From JBBDXI01 sp040902425 (lineage in GTDB: Bacteria; Planctomycetota; Phycisphaerae; Phycisphaerales; UBA1924), in contig JBBDXI010000092.1 of assembly GCA_040902425.1 (NCBI GenBank), positions 1-16,066 of the forward strand: 16,066 nucleotides of DNA. The letters run 5' to 3'. Position numbers and translations under genes: made by a program. The notes below the pieces were generated by a model. That model searched no databases, was not told the DNA's origin, and saw only the letters and a list, made by a program, of their open reading frames with translations. The stretch's first letter is position 1. Every line of letters begins with the position of its first letter. Shown here piece by piece: positions 1 through 8,429 of the stretch.

Positions 1-2
1 CC

Positions 3-1667
3 GCCGAGCCCGAGGCCGCCCCGCCCCAGCCCACGCTCGCCGCCGCAGCCAGCGCGCCCGCGCCGGCCCCCGCCCCCGTTCGGGTTCAACTCTCCGAAGC
101 ACGCCCGACCAGCCCCCCGGCGCCGGCGACCCCCGAACGGGCCGTGGTGCAGTCGCTCCCCCTCGCCTCCACCAGCACGCCGCAACCCACGCCGCCCGCG
201 CGCCCGTCCACGGCCGCCGACCTCCCGCCGGCGCTCAGGGTCGCCACGCAGGTCCCCCTCCCGAGCGCTGAGCCCTCGCGGACCCCCGCCGAGCGCGAGG
301 CAACGCGGGCGGAGCCCACGCTCGCGCTCGCCCCCGCCGCCGCGCCGGCGCCATCGCCCGCGCCCGCCCGGGTCCGCATCTCCGAAACGGCGCCCGCGAC
401 CACCGCGACCTCCCTCCCCACGCAGGAGCGGCCGCTCCTCGAGTCGCGCCCCCTCGCCCCGGCCGCGGCCCCCGAGCCCGACCGCCCCGCGCTCCCGCTG
501 TCGCAGCCCCAGCTCCCCGCGGCCCTCGCGACCGACCTGCGCCTGCCCACCGCGGAAGCCCCTCTCGAAGCCCCCGTCCCCCCCAAGGAGGACTACGCCC
601 AGCGCGCCCCCGAGGTCCGCCAGCAGATCCTGGAGGAGCGCGGCGGCGACCCCCGCACCGAGGAGGCCGTCAAGCGGGCCCTCGCCTGGCTCGCGCGCCA
701 CCAGCACTCCAGCGGCCGCTGGGACGGCAACGGCTTCGACCGCGGGTGCGGCGACTGCAACGGCGCCGCCACGGTGGAGTGCGACGCCGCGCTCACCGCC
801 CTGGCCGTCCTCTGCTTCCTCGGCGCCGACCACACGCCCGCGAAGGACGGCCCCTACCGGGAGCACGTCACGAAGGCGATCGACTGGCTCCTGCGGCGGC
901 AATCGGAGAGCGGCGACTTCCGCAATGGCGAGTCGCTCTACTCCCACGCGATGGTCACGATCGCGCTGGCCGAGGCCGCGGGCATGACCGGCGATCCGCG
1001 CCTGACCGAGCCCCTGGAGAGGGCCGTCCGCTTCATCGAGCAGGCCCGCAGCCCCGAGGGCGGCTGGCGCTACGAGCCGGGGCAGTACGGCGACACCTCC
1101 GTCCTCGGCTGGCAGCTCATGGCCATGGTCGGCGCGCGGCGCGCCGGGGTCACGGTCAGCGACGGGGCCCTCGCGGCCTGCACCGAGTGGCTCGACGCCG
1201 TCAGCACCCGCCGCGCCGGCGTCTACTCCTACCAGCCCTCCAGCGCCCCCACCGCCTCGATGACCGCCGAGGCCCTCTTCTGCCGCCAGCTCCTCGGCGA
1301 GCCGCGCGAGTCCCCCCGCACCGCGGCGTCGCTGGAGTTCCTCAAGGCCCACCCGCCGAAGTGGACGCGGCGCTCGACGACGTACTACTGGTACTACGCC
1401 ACGCTCGCCCTCTTCCAGCACGGCGGCGAGGAGTGGGACGACTGGAACGAGGCGGTGAAGAAGGAGCTGCTGGAGAACCAGGAGACCGAGGGCGGCCAGG
1501 CCGGCAGCTGGGACCCGCTGGACCGCTGGACGCAGACCGGCGGGCGGGTGTACCAGACGGCGATCTGCACCCTCACGCTCGAGGTCTACTACCGCTACCT
1601 GCCGATGTACGGCCGCCCGCACCGGGCCGCGGGCAAGGCCGATGGGCCGGAGCGGGCGCCGGAGTGA
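3..1667 (+). CDS. Alpha/alpha-toroid (prenyltransferase/squalene-oxidase repeat) protein, 5' end outside window
   Basis: The reading frame is open from the first bases, so the true start lies upstream. A start at the GTG near 144 would cut a repeated linker in two. About 200 codons (3-600) encode a Pro/Ala-rich linker made of two degenerate copies of one unit of about 95 residues. The rest (about 650-1620) is a helical-repeat domain with features typical of prenyltransferase/squalene-oxidase toroids: 'ALAWLARHQHSSGRWDGNG', 'AIDWLLRRQSESGDF', 'FIEQARSPEGGWRYEPGQ', 'DTSVLGWQLMAM' and 'MTAEALFCRQLLGE'. The DXDD acid motif of true squalene-hopene cyclases is not seen, so catalysis of cyclisation is unlikely. 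Such toroid proteins on proline-rich linkers are common in planctomycetes and their function is unknown. An exported or membrane-anchored location is inferred from the linker; the N-terminus is not visible. It converges on the DUF2585 gene. Confidence 0.85.
   Translation, partial: AEPEAAPPQPTLAAAASAPAPAPAPVRVQLSEARPTSPPAPATPERAVVQSLPLASTSTPQPTPPARPSTAADLPPALRVATQVPLPSAEPSRTPAEREATRAEPTLALAPAAAPAPSPAPARVRISETAPATTATSLPTQERPLLESRPLAPAAAPEPDRPALPLSQPQLPAALATDLRLPTAEAPLEAPVPPKEDYAQRAPEVRQQILEERGGDPRTEEAVKRALAWLARHQHSSGRWDGNGFDRGCGDCNGAATVECDAALTALAVLCFLGADHTPAKDGPYREHVTKAIDWLLRRQSESGDFRNGESLYSHAMVTIALAEAAGMTGDPRLTEPLERAVRFIEQARSPEGGWRYEPGQYGDTSVLGWQLMAMVGARRAGVTVSDGALAACTEWLDAVSTRRAGVYSYQPSSAPTASMTAEALFCRQLLGEPRESPRTAASLEFLKAHPPKWTRRSTTYYWYYATLALFQHGGEEWDDWNEAVKKELLENQETEGGQAGSWDPLDRWTQTGGRVYQTAICTLTLEVYYRYLPMYGRPHRAAGKADGPERAPE
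27..596 (+). repeat. Two tandem degenerate copies of a ~95-codon Pro/Ala linker unit
   Basis: The two copies cover 27-311 and 312-596. Matching landmarks appear in the same order: 'QPTLAAAA' and 'EPTLALAP', 'RVQLSE' and 'RVRISE', 'PERAVVQSLPLA' and 'QERPLLESRPLA', then 'LPPALRVATQVPLPSAE' and 'LPAALATDLRLPTAE'. Unit length is 285 nt, with a few small compensating indels by eye. More copies may lie upstream of the window. Confidence 0.7.
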
Positions 1668-1682
1668 CACGGCCGCGCGGCG

Positions 1683-1709
1683 ATCGGCTCGGAGAGCCGA
1701 CCTACCCGG
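1683..1709 (-). repeat. 27-bp palindromic intergenic repeat, copy 1
   Basis: Read on the minus strand, this is identical over 27 bp to 12181-12207. Its core TCGGCTC-TCC-GAGCCGA is a perfect 7-bp stem with a 3-nt loop. It lies between two convergent genes, and the leading CCGGGTAG supplies the TAG stop codon (1702-1704) of the DUF2585 gene. The hairpin could act as a bidirectional terminator or an mRNA 3'-end protector, but no U-tract follows. A dispersed REP-like element is the simplest reading. Confidence 0.7.
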
Positions 1710-2322
1710 CCCCCGGCTGCCCCGCGCTCTGCCACGTCTTGATCGCTTCAACCGGGTAGAGGAGCATCACCACGTTCAGCGTCAGGTTGTCCCGCATCAC
1801 GAACAGCAGCCCCACCTCCGTCGCCACGAAAATCCCCACCGACCAGAGCAGCCCCACCGCCCGCGCGATGTAGAACCCCGCCACGCAGGAGAGGATGTCC
1901 CCCGTCGCGTTGACCGCGCTGTCCCCCAGGTAATCCTGCGACATCGTCGTCTCGCGGTAGCGGTCGATCACCCAGGGCGAGTTCTCCAGCACCTCCCACG
2001 AGGCCGTGATCGCGATCGCCGCGGCCAGCCGCCACGCCATCCGCGAGCGCGGCCAGAGCAGGGCCATCACACCGAAGAAAATCAGCCCGTGCGAGATGTG
2101 CGTGATGCTGTACGGGTCCAGCAGGTGCTGCGAGCAGTGGTTGCTCCAGACGTCGGAGACCCACGGCCGCACAGCCCGGCACTCGCACCACCACACCCGG
2201 CCCTCGATCTTCAGCAGGACGACGGTGAGGACCACCAGGCCCAGCGAAGCCAGCCACGGCCAGGGCGAGAGCGGGCGGGCGGGCCGGGATAGACCGTGTT
2301 CGTCCACGTCAACCTCCACCAT
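1702..2322 (-). CDS. DUF2585 / UPF0314 integral membrane protein
   Basis: This 206-residue protein fits the DUF2585 (UPF0314) family in length and motifs. After a first membrane segment (about 23-39) comes 'WWCEC' (44-48), then 'HCSQHLLDPYSITHISHG' (62-79), with the family's conserved histidines. 'SWEVLENSPWVIDRYR' (109-123) and 'SQDYLGDSAVNATGDI' follow, and two more hydrophobic segments end the protein. The function of the family is unknown. Conserved His, Glu and Asp residues next to membrane helices suggest metal or cofactor binding (inference). The start is ambiguous. The ATG at 2322 is given, but a GTG five codons in (2307-2305) has a GGAGG 5 nt upstream and may be the real start. The gene is divergent from the SucC-like gene, and its stop codon lies inside the 27-bp repeat. 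Confidence 0.85.
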   Translation of the reverse strand: MVEVDVDEHGLSRPARPLSPWPWLASLGLVVLTVVLLKIEGRVWWCECRAVRPWVSDVWSNHCSQHLLDPYSITHISHGLIFFGVMALLWPRSRMAWRLAAAIAITASWEVLENSPWVIDRYRETTMSQDYLGDSAVNATGDILSCVAGFYIARAVGLLWSVGIFVATEVGLLFVMRDNLTLNVVMLLYPVEAIKTWQSAGQPGAG

Positions 2323-2341
2323 CGGGCGAACCGCAGGCCAG

Positions 2342-2347
2342 TCTATA
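2342..2347 (-). promoter_or_regulatory. Candidate -10 box (TATAGA) for the DUF2585 gene
   Basis: TATAGA on the minus strand lies 19 nt before the ATG at 2322 (34 nt before the alternative GTG). It is the most AT-rich hexamer in a GC-rich 106-bp divergent spacer. No convincing -35 box is seen. Confidence 0.4.
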
Positions 2348-2400
2348 TCGCGGGCGCGATCGCACTCGCGTGCGGCGACGATGGCGCGCCCGCCCGCCGG

Positions 2401-2406
2401 TATGAT
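2401..2406 (+). promoter_or_regulatory. Candidate -10 box (TATGAT) for the SucC-like gene
   Basis: TATGAT lies 22 nt before the ATG at 2429, which leaves room for a short leader with a GGAG (2415-2418) about 10 nt before the start. Two in-frame ATG codons overlap the box (2402 and 2405). They were not chosen as starts because the family alignment begins at 'MARLHEHEGKAVLA'. Confidence 0.4.
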
Positions 2407-2428
2407 GCCGCCCCGGAGCCCCGCCCGC

Positions 2429-3994
2429 ATGGCCCGTCTGCACGAACACGAGGGCAAGGCCGTTCTCGCCCGCGAGGGCATCGCCGTCCCGCGCGGGCGG
2501 GTGGCCCGGTCGGCGGAGGAGGCCCGCGACGCGGCCGCCGCGATCGGGGGGCCGGTCGTCGTGAAGATGCAGGCGTGGACCACCGGGCGCGCCGCCATGG
2601 GCGGGATCGCGTTCGCCCAGACCCCCGCCGAGGCCGCGGACCACGCGGGGCGGATGCTCGCCATGAGGGTCGGCCAGTTCCCCGTCGAGGCGGTGCTGGT
2701 CGAGGAGAAGCTCGCCATCGCGGCCGAGCTGTTCGTCTCCGTCTCGATCGACGAGCGGGCACGCTCGCCGGTCCTGCTGCTGGCCGGCGGCGGCGGCTCG
2801 GGCGTCGTGGAGCGGGCCTCGCTGGTCCAGCGGCTCGCGTGCAGCGGCGCCGCCGGGCCCGACGCCGCGGCCCTCTCCGCCGCCGTCGCCCACCTGCCCC
2901 TCGAGAGCGCCCTGCGCTCGAGGGTCGAAGCCGCCATCCGCCGCCTCTTCGAGATCGCCCGCGAGATCGAGGCCCGCTCGCTGGAGATCAACCCGCTGGT
3001 CATCACCGGGGACGGCCGCCTGGTGGCCGCCGACTGCCGCGTGACGATCGACGACAACGCCGTCTTCCGCCACCCGCAGCTCGGCATCGAGATCGCCCGC
3101 GAGTTCGACCACCCCCCCACCGCCCTCGAGCGCATCGCCTACCAGGTCGAGCAGGCCGACCACCGGGGGACGTTCTACTTCGCGCAGCTCGCGACCGAGG
3201 CCCCCGCGGGGGGCGGCCGGCTCATCGGCTTCCACGGCGCCGGCGGCGGCGGCTCGATGATGTCGATGGATGCGGCCACTGGCGCCGGCTTCACCCTCGC
3301 CAACTTCACCGACACCAGCGGCAACCCCTCCGCCGCCAAGGTCTACCGCGCCGCCCGCATCATCCTGAGCCAGCCCGGCCTCGTCGGCTACTTCGGCTCC
3401 GGCAGCGGCGTCGCCAACCAGGAGCAGTTCTGGAGCGCCTACGGCCTCGCCAAGGCCTTCTGGGAGCTGGAGCTCGCCATCCCCGCCGTCATCCGCCTCG
3501 GCGGCAACGCCGAAGACCGCGCCGTCGAGATCCTCGAATCGGTCCGCGCCCACATCCCAGCCCCCGTCGAGGGCTCCCGCAAGACCGACCCGCCCGCGAA
3601 GATCGCTGCACGCCTGGCCGCGCTCGTGCAGGAGTCCGAGCCCGCCCCGTGGAAGCCCCGCGCCCCGCGCCGGCCCCCGTTCGCCGGCGCGCCCGCCTCG
3701 ACCCGTTTCGAGCTCAAGGGCGGCCGGCTCTGGATCGACCCGCGAGCCTGGGCAGCCCACGCTCCCGCGATCGTCTCCCGCTCCTACGGCATCCTGAAGG
3801 ACGACGCGGGCAGGCCCGCCCTCGCCGTCAGGCCCGAGGAACTCGCGGCCAAGGACAGCGAGCTCATCGCCTGCGAGGTTGAGTGCCGCCGCGCGGCCAT
3901 CGACGGGGTGTTCGTCGAGCTGGACATCCCGGGTCTCAGCGCCCTCCTTGAAAGCCCCGGGCCCCCACCCCCCTCAACTCCCCCGCCCGGGTAG
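2429..3994 (+). CDS. SucC-like ATP-grasp protein (succinate-CoA ligase beta-related) with C-terminal extension
   Basis: The 521-residue protein is longer than normal SucC (about 390). The first ~390 residues follow the family. 'LHEHEGKAVLAREGIAVPRG' opens the ATP-grasp fold. 'SLEINPLVITGDG' (E186, N188) and 'AADCRVTIDDNAVF' (D202) keep the expected Mg-binding positions. 'LANFTDTSGNPSAAKVYRAA' and 'GYFGSGSGVANQ' replace the canonical 'ANFLDVGGGA' and 'NIFGGI' loops, so the region facing the alpha subunit and the phosphate has changed. Residues about 400-521 form an extension I do not recognise, with 'RLWIDPRAWAAHAPAI' and 'EVECRRAAIDGVFVELD'. No sucD lies next to it, although SucC normally works with SucD. 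It may be an orphan paralogue with another acyl-CoA or carboxylate substrate; the substrate cannot be read from sequence. DUF885 follows 9 nt later on the same strand. Confidence 0.8.
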   Translation: MARLHEHEGKAVLAREGIAVPRGRVARSAEEARDAAAAIGGPVVVKMQAWTTGRAAMGGIAFAQTPAEAADHAGRMLAMRVGQFPVEAVLVEEKLAIAAELFVSVSIDERARSPVLLLAGGGGSGVVERASLVQRLACSGAAGPDAAALSAAVAHLPLESALRSRVEAAIRRLFEIAREIEARSLEINPLVITGDGRLVAADCRVTIDDNAVFRHPQLGIEIAREFDHPPTALERIAYQVEQADHRGTFYFAQLATEAPAGGGRLIGFHGAGGGGSMMSMDAATGAGFTLANFTDTSGNPSAAKVYRAARIILSQPGLVGYFGSGSGVANQEQFWSAYGLAKAFWELELAIPAVIRLGGNAEDRAVEILESVRAHIPAPVEGSRKTDPPAKIAARLAALVQESEPAPWKPRAPRRPPFAGAPASTRFELKGGRLWIDPRAWAAHAPAIVSRSYGILKDDAGRPALAVRPEELAAKDSELIACEVECRRAAIDGVFVELDIPGLSALLESPGPPPPSTPPPG

Positions 3995-3997
3995 GCT
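3992..3997 (+). promoter_or_regulatory. TAGGCT -10-like box, 6 nt before the DUF885 start
   Basis: The box TAGGCT ends 6 nt before the ATG at 4004, so transcription from it would begin at or near the A of the start codon (leaderless). Its first three bases are the stop codon of the SucC-like gene. No Shine-Dalgarno is seen. The context CCCGGGTAGGCTCCCC resembles the one upstream of truA. Confidence 0.4.
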
Positions 3998-4003
3998 CCC
4001 CTC

Positions 4004-5881
4004 ATGCACGCTCTCATCGCCGCCGCCATCCTCCTCGCCGGCCCGCTCGGCTTTCAGCCCCCCGCCCCCCCACCGCCGCACCCCGCGCCCCCCGCGCCCC
4101 CCGCCGCAGCCGTGCGCGCCATCCTCGACGAGCACGTCGAGGCGCTCAAGGCCGAGGACCCCATCACCGCCTCCAAAAAGGGCGATGAACGCTTCAACGA
4201 CAAGCTCCCCGACGCCGGCCCCGAGGGCGTCAAGGCCCGGCGCGCGGCCGCCGCCGACCGTCTCAAGCGTCTGGAGGCCGTCGACCTCGCCCAGGTCCCC
4301 GACCCCGACCGGACCAGCGCCGAGATCCTCCGGTACGACCTCGCCATGGACCTCGCCGGGGCCCGTTTCCACCCGGAGCACACGCCCGTCAGCACCATGG
4401 GCGGCCCCCAGCTCTGGCTCCCGCAGCTCTACCAGAGCGCCCCATTCCAGAAGCCCTCTCACTACGCCGACTACGCGACGCGCCTGGAGAGCATGCCCCG
4501 TCTCATCGGCCAGGCCGTCGAGCAGATGCGCCTCGGCCTCGCCGCGGGCCGTGTCCCGCCCCGCATCACCATGTCCGCGGCCGTGGGCCAGTGCCGGATG
4601 CACTCCGCCCCCGACGTCGAGAAGGACCCCACCGTCAGCCCCTTCTACCGCCCCTTCCTCGGCGCAGCCCTCGGAGACCCCCAGGCCGCCCGCGCCCGCG
4701 AGGCGATCGCCAGGGGGATCGTCCCGGCCTACCGCGCCCTGGGCGACTTCCTCGAGAAGGAGTACATCCCGCGCTGCCGCGAGACCGTCGGCATCTCCGA
4801 GGGCATCGATGGGCGCGCCGCCTACGACCACGCCCTCCGCATCAACACGACGCTCGACCTGACCGCCGACGAGGTACACCAGACCGGCCTGGACGAGGTC
4901 GCGCGCATCAGGGCGGACATGGTTCGGGTGATCGCCCGCACCGACTTCCCCCGCCCCCCCCGGTCCGAGCTGGAGGACGAGGCCCTCGTCAAGGCCTTCA
5001 ACGCCTGGCTCCGCGCTGAGCCCCGGTTCTACTACACCCGCGCCGAGGACCTGCTCGACGGCTACCGCGCCATCGCCAAGCGCGTCGATCCCGAGCTGAC
5101 CCGCCTCTTCCGCGTCCTCCCCCGCAACCCCTACGGCGTGCGCGAGCTCCCCGCCTTCGCCGCCCCCAGCTCGCCCACGGCGTACTACTACGGCGGCTCG
5201 CTCCGCGCCGGCATTCCCGCCTACTTCATGGCCAACACCTACCGCCTCGACCAGCGCCCCAGGTACAGCATGATCGCCCTGACCCTCCACGAGGCGGTCC
5301 CCGGCCACCACCTCCAGATCGCCCTCGCCGACGAGCTGGAGGGCCAGCACGAGTACCACCGCTGGATCGGCTTCAACGCCTTCGTCGAGGGCTGGGCCCT
5401 CTACGCCGAGCGCCTCGGCCTGGAGATGGAGAACCCCGGCGGCTCCGGCGCTCCCGCATCAGAGAGCAACGGCGAGGGCGCCCCGCCCGCCAGTGGCCGC
5501 GGCCTCTACGCCGACCCGTTCGACGACTTCGGGCGACTTTCCTTCGAAATGTGGCGCGCCTGCCGCCTCGTGATCGACACCGGCCTCCACGCCAAGGGAT
5601 GGTCCCGCCAGCAGGCGGTCGACCACCTGCTGGCCAACACCGGCCTCGCCCCCCACGACGCCGAGCGCGAGATCGACCGCTACATCGGCTGGCCCGGCCA
5701 GGCCTGCGGGTACAAGATCGGCGAGCTGAAAGTCCGCGAGCTGCGGGCCCGCGCCGAGCAGCGCCTCGGGCGCGCGTTCGACATCCGCGCCTTCCACGAG
5801 GTCGTCCTCGGCGCGGGCGCCATCCCGCTCCCGGTGCTGGAGTCCCGTGTCAACCGCTGGATCGAGCGCGGCGGCCCCTGA
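4004..5881 (+). CDS. DUF885 family exported metallopeptidase-like protein
   Basis: The 625-residue protein opens with a signal-peptide-like stretch (MHALIAAAILLAGPLGFQ) and a Pro/Ala linker, so it is probably exported. The DUF885 core is clear: 'YATRLESMPRLIGQAVEQM', 'GLAAGRVPPRITM', the zinc-binding type motif 'HEAVPGHH' (429-436), and 'EGW' (462-464), which probably carries the third metal ligand. The C-terminal block holds 'DPFDDFGRLSFEMWRACRLV' and 'YIGWPGQACGYKIGE'. Relatives are predicted metallopeptidases; the substrate is unknown. A Gly/Ser/Ala/Pro-rich insertion (about 476-500) separates 'ERLGLEM' from 'GLYADPFDDFG', which are normally almost adjacent. There is no Shine-Dalgarno, and a TANNNT box lies 6 nt upstream. 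It converges on the helicase gene with only 14 nt between the two stops. Confidence 0.88.
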   Translation: MHALIAAAILLAGPLGFQPPAPPPPHPAPPAPPAAAVRAILDEHVEALKAEDPITASKKGDERFNDKLPDAGPEGVKARRAAAADRLKRLEAVDLAQVPDPDRTSAEILRYDLAMDLAGARFHPEHTPVSTMGGPQLWLPQLYQSAPFQKPSHYADYATRLESMPRLIGQAVEQMRLGLAAGRVPPRITMSAAVGQCRMHSAPDVEKDPTVSPFYRPFLGAALGDPQAARAREAIARGIVPAYRALGDFLEKEYIPRCRETVGISEGIDGRAAYDHALRINTTLDLTADEVHQTGLDEVARIRADMVRVIARTDFPRPPRSELEDEALVKAFNAWLRAEPRFYYTRAEDLLDGYRAIAKRVDPELTRLFRVLPRNPYGVRELPAFAAPSSPTAYYYGGSLRAGIPAYFMANTYRLDQRPRYSMIALTLHEAVPGHHLQIALADELEGQHEYHRWIGFNAFVEGWALYAERLGLEMENPGGSGAPASESNGEGAPPASGRGLYADPFDDFGRLSFEMWRACRLVIDTGLHAKGWSRQQAVDHLLANTGLAPHDAEREIDRYIGWPGQACGYKIGELKVRELRARAEQRLGRAFDIRAFHEVVLGAGAIPLPVLESRVNRWIERGGP

Positions 5882-5895
5882 CCGCCGGCGCCGTG

Positions 5896-7272
<1,377 letters not shown>

Positions 7273-7461
7273 GAGTACCGAGTGCTTCCTGTGGACCGCC
7301 CCGTCGGCTTTCTTGGGCCGGGGGTCAGCGTCCGTGCGTAGGGCGGATCAGGCCGTACTGGGGTGCCGTTTGAAACGCGGCGCCTTGCCCGACAGTGGGC
7401 TCGAATCAGCCGCGGCCAGCATGAACCCAGAGTTGACCCAGGAGCTACCGGCGATCAGGGG

Positions 7462-7467
7462 ATACTA
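7462..7467 (-). promoter_or_regulatory. Candidate -10 box (TAGTAT) for the helicase gene
   Basis: TAGTAT on the minus strand matches the TANNNT pattern seen before several other genes here. It is about 190 nt from the helicase ATG, so the mRNA would have a long leader. No -35 box is seen. Confidence 0.25.
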
Positions 7468-7480
7468 GGCGCGTCGCGCC
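7468..7480. terminator. Short GC hairpin downstream of the sigma-factor gene
   Basis: GGCGC-GTC-GCGCC forms a compact 5-bp stem. It lies about 85 nt after the sigma-factor stop and directly before the TAGTAT box, where a terminator would insulate the helicase promoter. There is no T-run, so this is weak. Confidence 0.2.
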
Positions 7481-7563
7481 CGTGACGCTGTTCATCGGCC
7501 GCCCGTGCCCGCGCCCGCAGCGCACGCCCGCGTCCGCGCGCGGTTATCCGGCCGGGGCGCCCC

Positions 7564-8400
7564 TCAGCCCGCCAGCGCCGGCGCCTCCTCGCGCGCCCCG
7601 AGCATCACCGCCAGCCGCGCCAGCGCCCCCCGCAGCAGGTGCCGCACCTGCCGCTCGGGCAGGTCAAGGTCCGAGGCGATCTCGCGGACCGTCTGCGACT
7701 CGGACCCCTCCAGCCCGAAGTGCCGCCGGATCACCTCGGCCTCGGCCAGCGGCAGCGAGGGCAGCGCCAGCCGCACCCGCTCCTGCTGCTCGCGCTGCGC
7801 CACGCGGTGCTCGACCGGCTCGGTCCGCACGTCCGCGACATCGCCCGGCGCGTGCCCCTCATCCTCCCCGCCCCCCACCATCCGCAGCGTCACCGGGTAG
7901 CCGCGGATGACATCCATCGACATGCCCGTGGCCGCGGAGACCTCCTCCTCGCTCGCCGGGCGCCCCAGCCTCGCGTTCAGCCGCTCCACCGCCTCGCGGC
8001 AGAGGCGCCGGGCCCGCCGGGCATCCTGCGGGAGGTGGATCATGCACCCGTTCTCGGAGAGCGCCGTGAAGATCGACCGCCGGATCCACCACTGCGCGTA
8101 GGTCGCGAACCGCACGCCCTTCCCCCCGTCGAACCGCTCCACAGCCAGCAGCAGCCCGACGTTCGCCGCCTCCACCAGGTCCTGCAAAGGCACGCCCAGC
8201 CCGGCGTACCGGTTGGCCAGGTACACCGCCAGCCGGAGGTTGCCGCAGACCAGCCGCTCCCGCGCCGCCTCGCATCCGTCGCGCGCCAGCCGGACGACCA
8301 GCTCGCGCTCCTCCTCGGGGGTCAGCAGCGGGATCTCGCGGATCTCGCGCAGGTACTGGGCCAGTTCGCTGTTGCGGGGGGCGTGGGCTCGCTGCGGCAT
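7564..8400 (-). CDS. Sigma-70 family RNA polymerase sigma factor (group 2-like)
   Basis: The 278-residue protein has region 1.2 ('SELAQYLREIREIPLLTPEE', 11-30), region 2 ('ERLVCGNLRLAVYLANRY', 'PLQDLVEAANVGLLLAVERF', 'RFATYAQWWIRRSI', 'IHLP'), region 3 and a region 4 helix-turn-helix ('TVREIASDLDLPERQVRHLL'). Region 1.1 is absent, so it is an alternative or group 2 factor and not the primary sigma. Core-binding and strand-melting residues (Thr100, Tyr101, Trp104, Trp105) are kept. Residues aligned with E. coli RpoD Q437 and T440 (reading -12) are Arg108 and Phe111, and in region 4.2 R584, E585 and Q589 become Glu, Arg and His. Promoter preference therefore probably differs. The ATG has a strong AGGAGG 5 nt upstream (8411-8406). 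Its regulon cannot be told from this window. Confidence 0.92.
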   Translation of the reverse strand: MPQRAHAPRNSELAQYLREIREIPLLTPEEERELVVRLARDGCEAARERLVCGNLRLAVYLANRYAGLGVPLQDLVEAANVGLLLAVERFDGGKGVRFATYAQWWIRRSIFTALSENGCMIHLPQDARRARRLCREAVERLNARLGRPASEEEVSAATGMSMDVIRGYPVTLRMVGGGEDEGHAPGDVADVRTEPVEHRVAQREQQERVRLALPSLPLAEAEVIRRHFGLEGSESQTVREIASDLDLPERQVRHLLRGALARLAVMLGAREEAPALAG

Positions 8401-8405
8401 GGGGG

Positions 8406-8411
8406 CCTCCT
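8406..8411 (-). promoter_or_regulatory. Shine-Dalgarno AGGAGG of the sigma-factor gene
   Basis: A perfect AGGAGG lies 5 nt before the ATG and fixes the start at 8400. It shows that this genome does use classical ribosome binding sites, in contrast to the SD-less genes described elsewhere. Confidence 0.8.
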
Positions 8412-8423
8412 GAATGGTGCGGC

Positions 8424-8429
8424 ATCATT
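8424..8429 (-). promoter_or_regulatory. Candidate -10 box (AATGAT) for the sigma-factor gene
   Basis: AATGAT on the minus strand, 23 nt before the ATG, would give a leader of about 17 nt containing the AGGAGG. The surrounding ATGATGCCGC is shared with the box before the SucC-like gene. Confidence 0.35.

Larger units (their letters stand above)
7273..7563. other. 291-bp gene-free stretch upstream of the helicase gene
   Basis: It lies between the helicase start and the sigma-factor stop, both on the minus strand. No convincing protein or RNA gene is seen. It contains a TAGTAT box on the minus strand (7467-7462) that could start helicase mRNA with a leader of about 180 nt, and a small GGCGC-GTC-GCGCC hairpin (7468-7480) just upstream of it. 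Base composition in 7330-7470 is visibly less GC-rich and less codon-like than in the neighbouring genes. Confidence 0.5.

Noticed and set aside
2323..3135. N-terminal extension of the DUF2585 frame to 3135
   Set aside because: The extra codons are antisense to the SucC-like gene; DUF2585 homology and length begin at about 2322.
3974..5359. Long open frame on the minus strand opposite DUF885 (461 codons)
   Set aside because: Val/Gly/Glu/Ala-rich mirror of a GC-rich gene; no domain seen, while the plus strand encodes a clear DUF885 protein.
7395..7425. tRNA-like T-arm string (GGGCTCGAATCAGCC) in the gene-free stretch
   Set aside because: No acceptor, D or anticodon arms could be folded around it on either strand.
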